From positions 104,489-168,488 of the forward strand of contig NZ_JANYME010000004.1 of assembly GCF_026616895.1 (NCBI RefSeq): a stretch of 64,000 nt of DNA. Reading direction: 5' to 3'. The DNA comes from Campylobacter sp. MG1 (GTDB lineage: Bacteria > Campylobacterota > Campylobacteria > Campylobacterales > Campylobacteraceae). Below, one piece after another: positions 17,807 to 27,183 of this stretch; the stretch's first letter is position 1, and each line of letters starts with the position of its first letter. Made by a program: the position numbers and the translations under genes. Below the pieces are notes generated by a model. The model saw nothing but the letters and a program-made list of their open reading frames with translations. It made no database searches and had not been told where the DNA came from.

Positions 17807-18469
17807 TTAAGTGTATTTATAAACTAAGTGCGAATGAAAGAAAAAGGGCTTGATTTTAACATCAAGCTTTGTTATATCAATATTAAAATTATTTAAAAAA
17901 TATTCATACAAAAGCGAATAATTAGATTTATCCGTATAAATACAAATAATATTCTCATCATCTTCTATTAGTAAAGTATCATAAAATCTTTGATTATTTA
18001 AAGTAAAAATTTTATAAATATTTTTAAAAAATACTAAAAGTATAAAATTACAAACACTCATAAAAATATAAAATATACTCAAAAAATTATTTAATTTATA
18101 TAATTGTTGTTTGCTTTGAATATTAAGGCAGGTTTTATAGATTTTAGCATTTTTTAAATATATTGTTTTTTCTTCTTCATTAAGCTCATCTCTTTGCCTA
18201 CAACTATGATTAATAAAATAAATAAAATCCTTATGAAAATATATAATATTAGGCTTTTTAAACTTATAATGTAAATATCGCTCATCAAAATATGCAGCAA
18301 TAATAAATAAATTAATACTAGAAACTTTCATAGAAAAATTTCCAATATACATAAAAACACAAAAACAAATAAACAAAGCGCTAGAATGAACTAAGCTAGT
18401 AATATAAGCGTTTTTATCTTTTAAAGAAAATAAAGGCGTAAAATTACTAGAAGTTAAATATTCACTCAA
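17807..18469 (-). CDS. membrane protein, unknown function
   Basis: Predicted protein of 220 residues with hydrophobic segments at about 26-45 (HSSALFICFCVFMYIG), 49-62 and 129-149 (FLSIFYIFMSVCNFILLVFF). Between the second and third lies a polar loop rich in Tyr, Asn and Lys. It starts 12 bases after the exported-protein gene on the same strand, so the two may be cotranscribed. Asn/Tyr/Lys-rich composition is like the neighbouring genes at 18482 and 19267. I do not recognise the family. Confidence 0.65.
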   Translation of the reverse strand: MSEYLTSSNFTPLFSLKDKNAYITSLVHSSALFICFCVFMYIGNFSMKVSSINLFIIAAYFDERYLHYKFKKPNIIYFHKDFIYFINHSCRQRDELNEEEKTIYLKNAKIYKTCLNIQSKQQLYKLNNFLSIFYIFMSVCNFILLVFFKNIYKIFTLNNQRFYDTLLIEDDENIICIYTDKSNYSLLYEYFLNNFNIDITKLDVKIKPFFFHSHLVYKYT

Positions 18470-18481
18470 ATTTTCTCCTTA

Positions 18482-19063
18482 TTAAACTTTTCTTCTATAA
18501 ACTGTAATTGCGATTTTTGTAAAATCACCCCTTATATTATCATCATCTATTAGATTTGTAATGACTGCTTTATATGTTTTATTTTCAGGTATAAAATAAA
18601 ATCCAAGATATCTTATTGCTACATGAACCTTTTCATTTTTAATATTTATACTTATTCTACCACTTACATCTGTGTTTTCATTTGGTGTAGCGACTTTATC
18701 AAATACTAATATCTCATTACCATCTTTAGTAAGCTCATATATTTTAATATCAAGTGCAAGTGGATAATAAGGATTATATATTATATCATTTTCTATTTTT
18801 TCATCGTATAAATGAACTGAGTAAAAATTCTTACCTACTTTACCATATTCAAAACGCAAAGGATAAAAAGCATAAAGTCCTAAATGCTCTCCTATATCTT
18901 TTCTTTGTGGCTTAAAGATTATTTCAAATTTAGTGCCTTTTTTGCTTAAGTCAAATAAAGTATATATAGGAGTTTTTGGTATTTTATCTTTATGAAATAT
19001 ATCAAATAATCCAGCATTTAATAATGAAACTAACATAAGTGATAATCCAAGTTTTTTAAACAT
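18482..19063 (-). CDS. exported protein, beta-rich, unknown function
   Basis: A 193-residue protein with a signal peptide (MFKKLGLSLMLVSLLNAG). The mature part contains FDLSKKGTKFEIIFKPQRKD and PLRFEYG, then several alternating hydrophobic beta-strands ending ITVYRRKV. The fDLSKxGTxxEF pattern resembles the DUF5625-like periplasmic family, but this is from memory and weak. It shares about 120 bp of promoter-proximal sequence with the gene at 19267, so the two are probably regulated together. GGAGTTTA precedes the ATG. Confidence 0.65.
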   Translation of the reverse strand: MFKKLGLSLMLVSLLNAGLFDIFHKDKIPKTPIYTLFDLSKKGTKFEIIFKPQRKDIGEHLGLYAFYPLRFEYGKVGKNFYSVHLYDEKIENDIIYNPYYPLALDIKIYELTKDGNEILVFDKVATPNENTDVSGRISINIKNEKVHVAIRYLGFYFIPENKTYKAVITNLIDDDNIRGDFTKIAITVYRRKV

Positions 19064-19068
19064 TTAAA

Positions 19069-19190
19069 CTCCTTTATTTTTTTCATATCATAACATTATT
19101 TAAGAATATTTCTTGGTTTGTAAGTGTGTTTAAAGGTTGAAATATAATTTTTAAATTCTTAGAATTTAAAATGGATAATTAAATATTTTT
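19069..19190 (-). promoter_or_regulatory. promoter region copy A of a duplicated upstream repeat
   Basis: Upstream of the exported-protein gene at 18482. On the minus strand an extended -10 (TGT-TATGAT) lies at 19087-19092. A perfect palindrome with 11-bp arms and one central base is at 19149-19171 (core AAATTCTAAGAATTT). The whole block matches 20335-20452 with few differences, suggesting duplication of a promoter with its operator. Confidence 0.55.
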
Positions 19191-19266
19191 TATTGTTTAA
19201 CATTTGCCTTTATTAGGAGTTTTATAAGTTGAATATTTGTAAAATTTTAATACAGATTATTTCAAC

Positions 19267-20328
19267 TCATTTTTTCTCCTTTTTTAGATTTGTTTCACAA
19301 CCAAAAATTTTAAATTTATTACATCTATTAAGAGTTTTTTCTGAATATGGTTGATAAATTACATTAGATACCATATCTAAAATATCAATAAAAGTTATAT
19401 TATAATAACTGTCATATCTAATATGATTTAAATTATTAAATTTATGATAATTTAAAATATAATCACTACCCTTATACTCTATAATAAAAGTTTCTTTTGC
19501 TTCTTCGTAATATTTATTTGACATTTTCATTTTATTAGAATTTTTTAAAAGTTCTAATAGATTTTTATTCTTCATAGGATGATTGCAAAAATCTTTTTCT
19601 ATAAATAATATATTTCCAATTTCACCTGATAAAGCTAAGTAATTTTTATCATCTAAAACTACATCACTTATAGTTATACTTTTATGTTTTTCTATGTATT
19701 TTTTACCTTTAATTTTACTTATAATATAAAGCTCATTATTTTTATCAACTTCATAAAAAGAATAACTCACATCATTATCAACACCATAGATATTATCACG
19801 CCCTATATCTTTATAAACTTTTCTATCAAGCCCTAAATCCCAGCAGTATTTAAGAGTATCTTTTACTTCTTGGCTTGCGTAAGGCTTAGCATCTACAATT
19901 TTTGGCTTTATTTTTATATCCTTATATCTAAAAAAATCTTGCCAAAAATTATTGAGTTTTAGTAATTTTCTACATTTTTCTGGCTCATCAATAAATCGTC
20001 CATGCTCATATCGCATATAGTTATCTTTATTGCATTCTATTGAGTTTTCTTGAATTATTTTTATATGTTCTATTAGTTCTTTAGGATAGGTTTTTGAGTT
20101 TTCAAGACTAGTGCTAAGCTCTTTTATTCTAGCTTTATAAGAACTTATAATACAATTATTATCATCTTTGCAATTACTAATGATTTTTATAAACTCATTT
20201 TGGTCTTGTTTTATCTCTTTTGTAATATATGCAAAGCTTTTATAAATACTATCTAGCTCTATTTTTAACTTATTTATTTGATATGAATAAATATTTGTAA
20301 TTAGTAAAATAGCTAATATTTTAAACAT
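19267..20328 (-). CDS. exported protein with N-terminal coiled segment, unknown function
   Basis: A 353-residue protein with a short signal peptide (MFKILAILLITNIYSYQ). A helical segment of about 80 residues follows, with NCKDDNNCIISSYKARIKEL; this C-x5-C-x3-Y-x2-RI-x2-L pattern resembles the LprI-type lysozyme inhibitor helical domain, though the match is weak. The rest is a Tyr/Asp/Lys-rich beta domain with a C-terminal RCNKFKIFGCETNLKKEKK. It shares its duplicated upstream region with the gene at 18482, implying co-expression. Function unknown; periplasmic location is inferred. Confidence 0.65.
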   Translation of the reverse strand: MFKILAILLITNIYSYQINKLKIELDSIYKSFAYITKEIKQDQNEFIKIISNCKDDNNCIISSYKARIKELSTSLENSKTYPKELIEHIKIIQENSIECNKDNYMRYEHGRFIDEPEKCRKLLKLNNFWQDFFRYKDIKIKPKIVDAKPYASQEVKDTLKYCWDLGLDRKVYKDIGRDNIYGVDNDVSYSFYEVDKNNELYIISKIKGKKYIEKHKSITISDVVLDDKNYLALSGEIGNILFIEKDFCNHPMKNKNLLELLKNSNKMKMSNKYYEEAKETFIIEYKGSDYILNYHKFNNLNHIRYDSYYNITFIDILDMVSNVIYQPYSEKTLNRCNKFKIFGCETNLKKEKK

Positions 20329-20334
20329 AACTCT

Positions 20335-20452
20335 CCTTTATTTTTAATATCATAGCATTATTTAAGAATATTTCTTGGTTTATAAATGTGTTTAAAAGTT
20401 AAAATATGATTTTTAAATTCTTAGAATTTAAAATGGATAATTAAATATTTTT
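20335..20452 (-). promoter_or_regulatory. promoter region copy B of a duplicated upstream repeat
   Basis: Upstream of the exported-protein gene at 19267. An extended -10 (TGC-TATGAT on the minus strand) is at 20349-20354, and the same 11-bp-arm palindrome seen in copy A is at 20411-20433. Conservation runs through the whole block, including spacer sequence, and stops at about 20453. Confidence 0.55.
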
Positions 20453-20495
20453 AATACTTTTAATGTGTTTTTTATGAATATGAGTAGTTATAGTG

Positions 20496-20525
20496 AAATT
20501 AAGCTAGGAAAACCTAGCTTAATTT
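20496..20525 (-). terminator. intrinsic terminator-like hairpin after petC
   Basis: Perfect 13-bp arms (AAATTAAGCTAGG / CCTAGCTTAATTT) around a four-base loop of A, immediately beyond the petC stop. The T-tract on the minus strand is short, so efficiency is uncertain. It is the natural end of petABC. Confidence 0.65.
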
Positions 20526-20527
20526 TT

Positions 20528-21598
20528 TTAATGTAGTTCTTTCCAGATTGCGTTTTTCCAAGCATAAGCTAATATTGCTAATAATGCAAAATAAGCCATT
20601 ATTTTGTATCCTAAATCTTCGCGTTCAGCTTTTTTACTATCTCCAACGCTAGTTAAATAAGCAACAACATCATCTTGAGCTTGTTCGTTAAGTCCAACTC
20701 TAGGCATTGCAGTTCCTGGAAGTTGTTTTTGAGTATCGTTTATAAATTTATGTAAATACTCATCTCCTTTAGCACGAATTATTATTGATAAATCAGGTGG
20801 CGTTGAACCCATATAATCTTTTAAATCTCCGCCATTTACTTTAGCAATAAAACCATCGTATTTAACATCATGACATCTTCCGCAAGCTTCTTCAAAGATA
20901 ACTTTTTTGTTCTCAAAATTAATTTTTGCAACTTTTTCGCTATCGCTTAATTTACTTGCATTTATTTCATTAGCAATTTTTGTTTTTTTTGCTTCAAGAG
21001 CAGCTTTTCCGATACTATTTAAATATCCTACTATATTAGCAACTGATTGAGCATTTTCATCACTTATACTGCCATCATCTTCTAAAAATGCTGTCATCAT
21101 AGGATGTGGATTTTCATCATTATATTTTTTGTTATTTTTCATAGCAAGTGCAGGATTAAGAGAAATTGCCATTAAGAATTTACTATCATAAATAGCTCCT
21201 GCTGTACTTAAATCAGGATAAATAATACCTTGAGCGCTAATTCCATCATCAGCAGCTACTAATTCATCAAATTCAACTCTATGACAGCTAGCACAATTAG
21301 CTTCAAAATCAGCTTTTCCAGCTTCAACATCAGTTTTTAAACTAGCTATTTTATCAACATTAGCCCAAAGTTTTTTAGTATCTTCTAATTTTTTTGTAGC
21401 AAAATCAATATCATCTTTTTTACCACTTTCATTAGCTTTTTTTAATTCAACTTCAGCTTGAGCTATATCGCCTGCTTTAAAATCAAAATTAACTTCGCTA
21501 GTATGTTCGTGCATTTGTGAATGAGCGTAAGGCTCAACTCCCCAATAAACAATACCTGTGAATATAACTAATATTGCAAATATTTTTAACTCTTTCAT
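20528..21598 (-). CDS. petC: ubiquinol-cytochrome c reductase, cytochrome c1 subunit (diheme)
   Basis: Diheme cytochrome c subunit of the bc1 complex, 356 residues. An N-terminal hydrophobic segment (about 5-20) anchors or exports it. Heme-binding motifs are CASCH at 102-106 and CGRCH at 239-243, each in a cytochrome c domain. A C-terminal membrane anchor lies near 335-350 (YKIMAYFALLAILAYAW). Two hemes in this subunit are typical of Campylobacterota and differ from the monoheme c1 of other proteobacteria. It passes electrons from the Rieske protein to periplasmic cytochrome c. It abuts petB. Confidence 0.95.
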   Translation of the reverse strand: MKELKIFAILVIFTGIVYWGVEPYAHSQMHEHTSEVNFDFKAGDIAQAEVELKKANESGKKDDIDFATKKLEDTKKLWANVDKIASLKTDVEAGKADFEANCASCHRVEFDELVAADDGISAQGIIYPDLSTAGAIYDSKFLMAISLNPALAMKNNKKYNDENPHPMMTAFLEDDGSISDENAQSVANIVGYLNSIGKAALEAKKTKIANEINASKLSDSEKVAKINFENKKVIFEEACGRCHDVKYDGFIAKVNGGDLKDYMGSTPPDLSIIIRAKGDEYLHKFINDTQKQLPGTAMPRVGLNEQAQDDVVAYLTSVGDSKKAEREDLGYKIMAYFALLAILAYAWKNAIWKELH

Positions 21599-22818
21599 TA
21601 CTTAGCCTTTCTTTCCATAAGAGTAATTACTGGTAAAACTACTATTAATAATGCTAAAAATGTAACAGAAGCAATAGTTGCTATTGTATTATTAATTCCA
21701 ACAGGAGGTAATTTACCATAAATAGTAAGAACAATCATATCAATTACTAATAGCCAAAACCATACAAAAAATGCTCCACGCTTATGTGCAGGCGCTACTA
21801 CATTTGAGCGGTCTAGGAATGGTAATACAAAGAAAATTACTTGAGCTATACCAAAGCAAGCAAGACCAACTTCATAAGAAAATCCTCTTAAGATTTCATA
21901 ACTCCATAAGAAATACCATTCAGGATAAATATGTGGTGGAGTTTTAAGTGCATTTGCTGGTTCAAAGTTAATTGGATCCATAGCAAAATCATAGTGAAAG
22001 CATACTAGATAAAAATAGAAAATCATAAATAAGCAAACATAAAAAATATCTTTACATAAGAAATCAGGCCAAAATGATATAACTTTCGCTTCTTTTTTCT
22101 TGCCAGCTAAATATTTTTCAGCTTCTAAATCAAAATCAATTTCTTCAGCAATTTCGTTATTTACATGTGGAAATCTTAAAGCATAAAAGTGAATTGCAAC
22201 AAATGCAATAACAACTATTGGTAATAAGCAAACATGTAGCATAAAAAATCTATTTAATGTAGCATCTCCAACAGCGTAATCACCTCTAATCCATTCAACT
22301 AATTCAGGTCCTATGAAAGGAATACCACCAAAAAGATTAGTAATAACCATAGCAGCCCAATAGCTCATTTGTCCCCAAGGTAGCATATAACCACTAAATG
22401 CTTCAGCAGAGAATAATACGAATAATACCATACCGCTTATCCAAATGATTTCACGACCTTTTTTATAAGAGCCATAATAAATACCTGTTAATAAGTGTAT
22501 ATACATTACTAAAAATACTACCGACGCAGCAACCCCGTGCATATGTCTCCATAGCCAACCATATTCAACTTCTTGCATAATAGTTTTATTTACACTATCA
22601 AAAGCAAGTGCAACATCAGGTTTATAATACATTACAAGTAAAAGTCCTGTAATAAATAGTATTGCAAACATAGTAAGTAAAATTACTCCCATTGCCCATA
22701 AAAAGTTAATTTTCTTAGGAATCCAGTATTGTGTCATCATAACTTGCATAAATTTTTTGATAGCAAGTCTTTGATCTAGCCAATCAACAATTCCATTTGA
22801 TTTTTCAAAATGTGCCAT
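21598..22818 (-). CDS. petB: ubiquinol-cytochrome c reductase, cytochrome b subunit
   Basis: Membrane cytochrome b of 406 residues with about eight helices. Heme ligand histidines lie in LWRHMHGVAASVVFLVMYIH and in RFFMLHVCLLPIVVIAFVAIH. The quinol-site PEWYF motif is present (HIYPEWYFLWSY). It oxidises menaquinol and sends one electron to the Rieske centre and one back across the membrane. It starts 2 bases after petA and its stop overlaps the petC start by one base. Confidence 0.96.
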   Translation of the reverse strand: MAHFEKSNGIVDWLDQRLAIKKFMQVMMTQYWIPKKINFLWAMGVILLTMFAILFITGLLLVMYYKPDVALAFDSVNKTIMQEVEYGWLWRHMHGVAASVVFLVMYIHLLTGIYYGSYKKGREIIWISGMVLFVLFSAEAFSGYMLPWGQMSYWAAMVITNLFGGIPFIGPELVEWIRGDYAVGDATLNRFFMLHVCLLPIVVIAFVAIHFYALRFPHVNNEIAEEIDFDLEAEKYLAGKKKEAKVISFWPDFLCKDIFYVCLFMIFYFYLVCFHYDFAMDPINFEPANALKTPPHIYPEWYFLWSYEILRGFSYEVGLACFGIAQVIFFVLPFLDRSNVVAPAHKRGAFFVWFWLLVIDMIVLTIYGKLPPVGINNTIATIASVTFLALLIVVLPVITLMERKAK

Positions 22819-22820
22819 GA

Positions 22821-23321
22821 TTAAGCCTTTCCTACATTTTTCATAATTTCTTCATACTCTTTGCCAACTTCTCCTAAAACTAATTTAGTTCCATCAATTG
22901 AAAAAGGTGGAATTTCAAGTGGTTTAGGAGGTGGTCCTGACATATTTTTTCCGCTTACATTAAATTTTCCACCATGACAGGCACAAACAAATTCTTTATC
23001 AGCTGAATGATATGCTGGAATACAACCTAAATGAGTGCATAGTCCAATTACTACCGTATATCTTGCATCTCCTGCTATTATATCTGTATTGCTTTGTTCC
23101 ATATCACTTGATTTTTTTAGAATGAATATTGGTTTTTTTCTCCATTCAACAGTTCTTAGCTCTCCATCAGCTAAAGGCGATAAATCAACGGTTGTAAAAC
23201 CTGCTGCTTTTACACTAGGAAGTGGATCCCAAGTTTTTTTCATACCCACTAGTGTAAAAACACCACCAACAGCCGCAGCAGCGCCTAATGTAAAGCCCAT
23301 AAAGCTTCTTCTACTAGCCAT
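22821..23321 (-). CDS. petA: Rieske iron-sulfur subunit of the bc1 complex
   Basis: A 166-residue Rieske protein. The N-terminal SRRSFMGFTLGAAAAVGGVF is a twin-arginine type signal-anchor. The cluster motifs are CTHLGC at 95-100 and CACHGG at 113-118, giving the two Cys and two His ligands and the disulfide pair of bc1-type Rieske proteins. FNVSGKNMSGPPPKPL follows. It is the first gene of petABC, in the same order as other campylobacters. Confidence 0.96.
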   Translation of the reverse strand: MASRRSFMGFTLGAAAAVGGVFTLVGMKKTWDPLPSVKAAGFTTVDLSPLADGELRTVEWRKKPIFILKKSSDMEQSNTDIIAGDARYTVVIGLCTHLGCIPAYHSADKEFVCACHGGKFNVSGKNMSGPPPKPLEIPPFSIDGTKLVLGEVGKEYEEIMKNVGKA

Positions 23322-23478
23322 ACTTATCCTTTCATAAAATTTGAAAATAAATAGCTAGTTTAATAGAATTTAGGTTAATATGAGTGGAATTTATTAATAT
23401 TTTTAGAATAATATTTTTAATTATATTATTCTATAAAAAAATCTAAAATTTTAATTATATAGTTAGGGAAACATAAGT

Positions 23479-25284
23479 ATGAAAACTGGGTCATTATTCG
23501 GAATTTTAATGTTAGTAGTGATTTTGTTGTCTGCTTGTATTTATGGTTTTGCTTTTTATAAGACACACGCAAAAAATGATGAATATGTAGCTAAAGTTGA
23601 AAGAATTAGTGGATTAAAAGGTAAAAGAATAAATGCTTTAAGAGGTGATATAATAAGTGCTGATGGGTATACATTGGTAACAAGTAGAAAAATTTATAGA
23701 GCTGAGATTGACATTAGAAGTATAGATAAAGATAGATTAGATTATTTTTTAAAATTATTCCAAATTTATGCTTTTTTAAGTGATAAAGAAATTAATAATA
23801 TAAAACAAAAATTAAATGAAGCAATAAAAAATCAAAAACCGTATATATTTAAATTAAGTCAAAATATTGACCAAAAAGCAGCAAGTTATTTAAGAGAGTT
23901 GTCAAGAAAGCTTTATTACTCTGGCTTTTTTAAAAATTTTATAAATTCATCTGGCAAGGCTGAAATTAGAGGGCTTGATATAATAGAGCATGGTGATGTT
24001 AGGGTATTTTCAAAAGGAGATATTTTAACGCCTGTATTAGGTTATTTAAGAAGTGTTGTTAATAGTAAAGATAAGGTATATGAAAATTTACCTGAAAAAG
24101 GTTTAGAGAAATATTATGATAAGTGTTTAACATCGCAAAGTGATTATAAAATTGAAGGCTATAAAGATATAGGTGGAAATATTATTATAAATTCAAATAG
24201 TTTTGTAAGCAATCAAGTAGATGGTTGTAATTTGCATTTAAATATAAATTTAAAACTTCAAAAAGGTTTAGAAAATATAGCAACCGATGCTAGCAATGTT
24301 TATAAGGCAAAACAAGTAATAATAGGTGTTTTAGATAGTAAAACTGGAAAAGTATTAGCATTAGCTACATCAAAAAGATATGATCCACATAATAGAAAAA
24401 AAGATTTATCATTTTTAAATACTGATGCTGTTGAATATGAGTATGAGCCAGGTTCTGTTATAAAACCAATTGCATTTGCTAATCTTTTAAAATTACAAAA
24501 AATAACACCATTTCAATGGATAAATACTCATAAAGGGGTATTAAAGTTAGATAAATTTTATATAAAGGATACTCATCCAATGGATGGGATGATAGCTGAG
24601 GATATTATAGTTCATTCGTCTAATATAGGTATGGTTGAAATTTCAAATAAAGAAAGTGCAAAGGAATTAATTCAAGGTTATAAGGATTTTAATATAGGCA
24701 AGGCTACTGGTATTGATTTGCCATACGAGAAGTTCGGTTATTTGAAGGACAATGTTAGAATTTATGAAGTAGAAAAAAATACTATGGCTTATGGATATGG
24801 TTTTAGAACTACTTTTATTCAACTTTTAGCAGCTTACAATGTATTTAATAATCGTGGTCAGTGGGTAAGTCCTAGAATAGCAAGTCATTATCAATTTAAA
24901 AATGAAATAGGATATTTTAAACAACCAGTTGTTAATGAAATTTTACCACTTGAGATTGCTAATCAAATGAAAAGAATATTGATAAAAACAGCTAATCAAA
25001 AATCTTTGGTAAAATTTTGGCCTGATGGCGTAATAGTTGGTGGTAAAACAGGAACAGCTAGGATTAGTTCAAATGGTGGATATAAGAAAGAATATAATTC
25101 TAATTTTTTTGGGTTTGTTAATGACAAGTATGATAATAAATATACTTTTGGTGTTTTAGTAATAGCACCTAGTGTAGATAACAATTCTTATTATGCAGCA
25201 AGAACTGCATTACCTACAGCTGCCTCAGTTATTAATAGGTTAATTGAAGATAATTTTTTAAAAGTTACAAATGATAATGATTAA
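23479..25284 (+). CDS. class B penicillin-binding protein (FtsI/PBP2-like transpeptidase)
   Basis: Peptidoglycan D,D-transpeptidase of 601 residues. One N-terminal membrane anchor (about 5-27), then a PBP-dimer domain starting LRGDIISADGYTLV, and a transpeptidase domain with S326-x-x-K329 (EPGSVIKP), S380-S381-N382, and K523-T-G (GGKTGTA). No glycosyltransferase domain is present, so it is class B. Length fits FtsI (septal) better than PBP2 (elongasome), but no PASTA domain or division cluster is nearby to decide. It is divergent from petA. AGGGAAACATAAGT precedes the ATG. Confidence 0.88.
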   Translation: MKTGSLFGILMLVVILLSACIYGFAFYKTHAKNDEYVAKVERISGLKGKRINALRGDIISADGYTLVTSRKIYRAEIDIRSIDKDRLDYFLKLFQIYAFLSDKEINNIKQKLNEAIKNQKPYIFKLSQNIDQKAASYLRELSRKLYYSGFFKNFINSSGKAEIRGLDIIEHGDVRVFSKGDILTPVLGYLRSVVNSKDKVYENLPEKGLEKYYDKCLTSQSDYKIEGYKDIGGNIIINSNSFVSNQVDGCNLHLNINLKLQKGLENIATDASNVYKAKQVIIGVLDSKTGKVLALATSKRYDPHNRKKDLSFLNTDAVEYEYEPGSVIKPIAFANLLKLQKITPFQWINTHKGVLKLDKFYIKDTHPMDGMIAEDIIVHSSNIGMVEISNKESAKELIQGYKDFNIGKATGIDLPYEKFGYLKDNVRIYEVEKNTMAYGYGFRTTFIQLLAAYNVFNNRGQWVSPRIASHYQFKNEIGYFKQPVVNEILPLEIANQMKRILIKTANQKSLVKFWPDGVIVGGKTGTARISSNGGYKKEYNSNFFGFVNDKYDNKYTFGVLVIAPSVDNNSYYAARTALPTAASVINRLIEDNFLKVTNDND

Positions 25285-25324
25285 TTTAATTTTAATAAAA
25301 TGAATGGTTATGAATGGGGTTTAA

Positions 25325-26050
25325 ATGGTTGATTTAGATAATGCTTTAGTATTAAAAAATAGAATGGTTTATTTTAGCAATCAGGTATTGACAAATTTTA
25401 ATGGTGCTGTTTTAGGGCTTAGTGGTGGGCTTGATAGTGCTATTGTATTAAGAATATTAAGCGAGTGCGAAAAAAAGCCACATTGTCTTATAATGCCTAC
25501 TAATTCTTCAAATAAACAAAATTTAGATGATGCTATTTTATTAGCAAAAAAATATTCCTTAATGTATAAAGTTATTAATATACAATCAATATTAGATGAA
25601 TTTATTAAAACTAGTGAAAGTACAAATAAAATTTTAACAGGCAATTTTGCCGCTAGAATTAGAATGACTTTATTATATGATTATTCAGCTAAATATAATT
25701 TATTAGTAGCAGGGACTACTAATAAAAGTGAACTAATGCTTGGCTATGGCACTATTTGGGGTGATTTAGCTTGTGGATTTAATATTTTAGCTGATTTTTA
25801 CAAAAGTGAGTTATTTGAATTTGCTAAATTTTTGCAATTACCACAAAATATTATAGATAAAAAGCCTAGTGCTGACTTTTATGAAGGTCAAAGTGATGAA
25901 GAAGATTTAGGTTTTAGTTATTATGAAATTGATAAATTTTTAAAAGATTATGAGAATAATAAAGTAGTTGATAAACGTTACGAAAGTTTGTTAAATAGGA
26001 TTGGGCGTAATGAATTTAAAAGAAAAAATATAAAAATATTTAAAAGGTAG
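25325..26050 (+). CDS. nadE: NH3-dependent NAD+ synthetase
   Basis: A 241-residue ATP pyrophosphatase that amidates nicotinic acid adenine dinucleotide with ammonia. The PP-loop SGGLDS is at 33-38. GTTNKSELMLGYGTIWGD and KPSADFYEGQSDEEDLG, typical of NadE substrate binding, follow. There is no glutaminase domain, as expected for the short form. Five bases separate it from the aminotransferase gene. Confidence 0.95.
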   Translation: MVDLDNALVLKNRMVYFSNQVLTNFNGAVLGLSGGLDSAIVLRILSECEKKPHCLIMPTNSSNKQNLDDAILLAKKYSLMYKVINIQSILDEFIKTSESTNKILTGNFAARIRMTLLYDYSAKYNLLVAGTTNKSELMLGYGTIWGDLACGFNILADFYKSELFEFAKFLQLPQNIIDKKPSADFYEGQSDEEDLGFSYYEIDKFLKDYENNKVVDKRYESLLNRIGRNEFKRKNIKIFKR

Positions 26051-26055
26051 AAAAT

Positions 26056-27183
26056 ATGAAAGAAATCTCTTGTTTTTCAAATAGTATTACAGAATATGAT
26101 AAGGATTTTTTAATAAAGTCTTTAAATAACGATGAAAATATTATACAAAATTTAGAAAATAAATTAAAAGAATTATATAGTGGCTCACATATAGTTTTAA
26201 CTAATAATCATACAGCAGCACATCATTTAGCATTATGTGCTTTAGATTTAAAAAGAGGGGATAAAGTTTTATGTTCGGTTAACTCATTTCCTAATATAGC
26301 ACAAAGTATAAGATTTTTTGATGCTGAACCTATATTTTTAGATATTGAATTAGATAGTTTTAATATAGACTTATCGTATTTAGAAAAAGCTTTAATAAAA
26401 CATAATCATAAAAAATTAAGAGCAATAGTTGTAAATCACATAGCTGGAAAATCAGCTAAATTAGATGAAATAAAATTATTATGTAAAAGATATAATGTTG
26501 AGGTTATAAATGATTGTGGATTTGCACTTGGTATGACTTATAAGAATGAACTTGTAGGTAAAAATGAATTAATATCATCTTTTGGTTTTAATGCAATGGG
26601 AAAGGATCCAATATTTGCTGGTGGATTTTTAGTTATAAATGATGATGAAATTTATAAGCGAGCAAAATTATTAAATAATAATGCAATTACTCAAAATGCT
26701 TGGGGAAACGATGGTAACCTTGGATATTTTTATGATGTTACAGATATAGGACATGAATATGAAATTACAAGAGTTTGCGCAGCACTTGCATTATCAAAAC
26801 TTAATCATTATAAAGATTATATAAAAAGAAGAAAAGAAATAGCTAGAATTTATGATGATGAGTTAAATAGATTAAAACATATAAGACTACCATTAATTGA
26901 TGATGAGCATGTATTTACTAGATATATTATAAAGATTGATAAAAATAGAGATAGTTTTGCTAAAAAATTAAAAGAGTTAGGAATTAATACAGGAATTCAT
27001 TATATTCCTATTAATTTTTTAACTTATTATAAACAAAAATATGGTTTAAAAATAACAGATTTTCCAAATGCTTTATCAAATTATACTCAAATTCTTTCAA
27101 TTCCAATGCATCCGAATTTGAGTAATGATGATGTGATAAGGGTTTGTGATAGTATAGTAGAACTTGATTCAAGTTGGATTTAA
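26056..27183 (+). CDS. DegT/DnrJ/EryC1-family PLP aminotransferase
   Basis: Fold-type I sugar aminotransferase family, 375 residues. NNHTAAHHLAL lies near the phosphate-binding region, EVINDCGFALG is the aspartate motif that contacts PLP, and Lys183 in FNAMGKDPIFAGGF is the predicted Schiff-base lysine. C-terminal GINTGIHYIPINFLTYY matches the family. Members usually aminate nucleotide sugars for surface glycans. Location between nadE and lpxK, with no glycan cluster nearby, leaves the substrate open. Confidence 0.88.
   Translation: MKEISCFSNSITEYDKDFLIKSLNNDENIIQNLENKLKELYSGSHIVLTNNHTAAHHLALCALDLKRGDKVLCSVNSFPNIAQSIRFFDAEPIFLDIELDSFNIDLSYLEKALIKHNHKKLRAIVVNHIAGKSAKLDEIKLLCKRYNVEVINDCGFALGMTYKNELVGKNELISSFGFNAMGKDPIFAGGFLVINDDEIYKRAKLLNNNAITQNAWGNDGNLGYFYDVTDIGHEYEITRVCAALALSKLNHYKDYIKRRKEIARIYDDELNRLKHIRLPLIDDEHVFTRYIIKIDKNRDSFAKKLKELGINTGIHYIPINFLTYYKQKYGLKITDFPNALSNYTQILSIPMHPNLSNDDVIRVCDSIVELDSSWI

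Noticed and set aside
23035..23337. + strand ORF opposite petA
   Set aside because: Shadow of the Rieske gene; no ribosome binding site and no recognisable domain.
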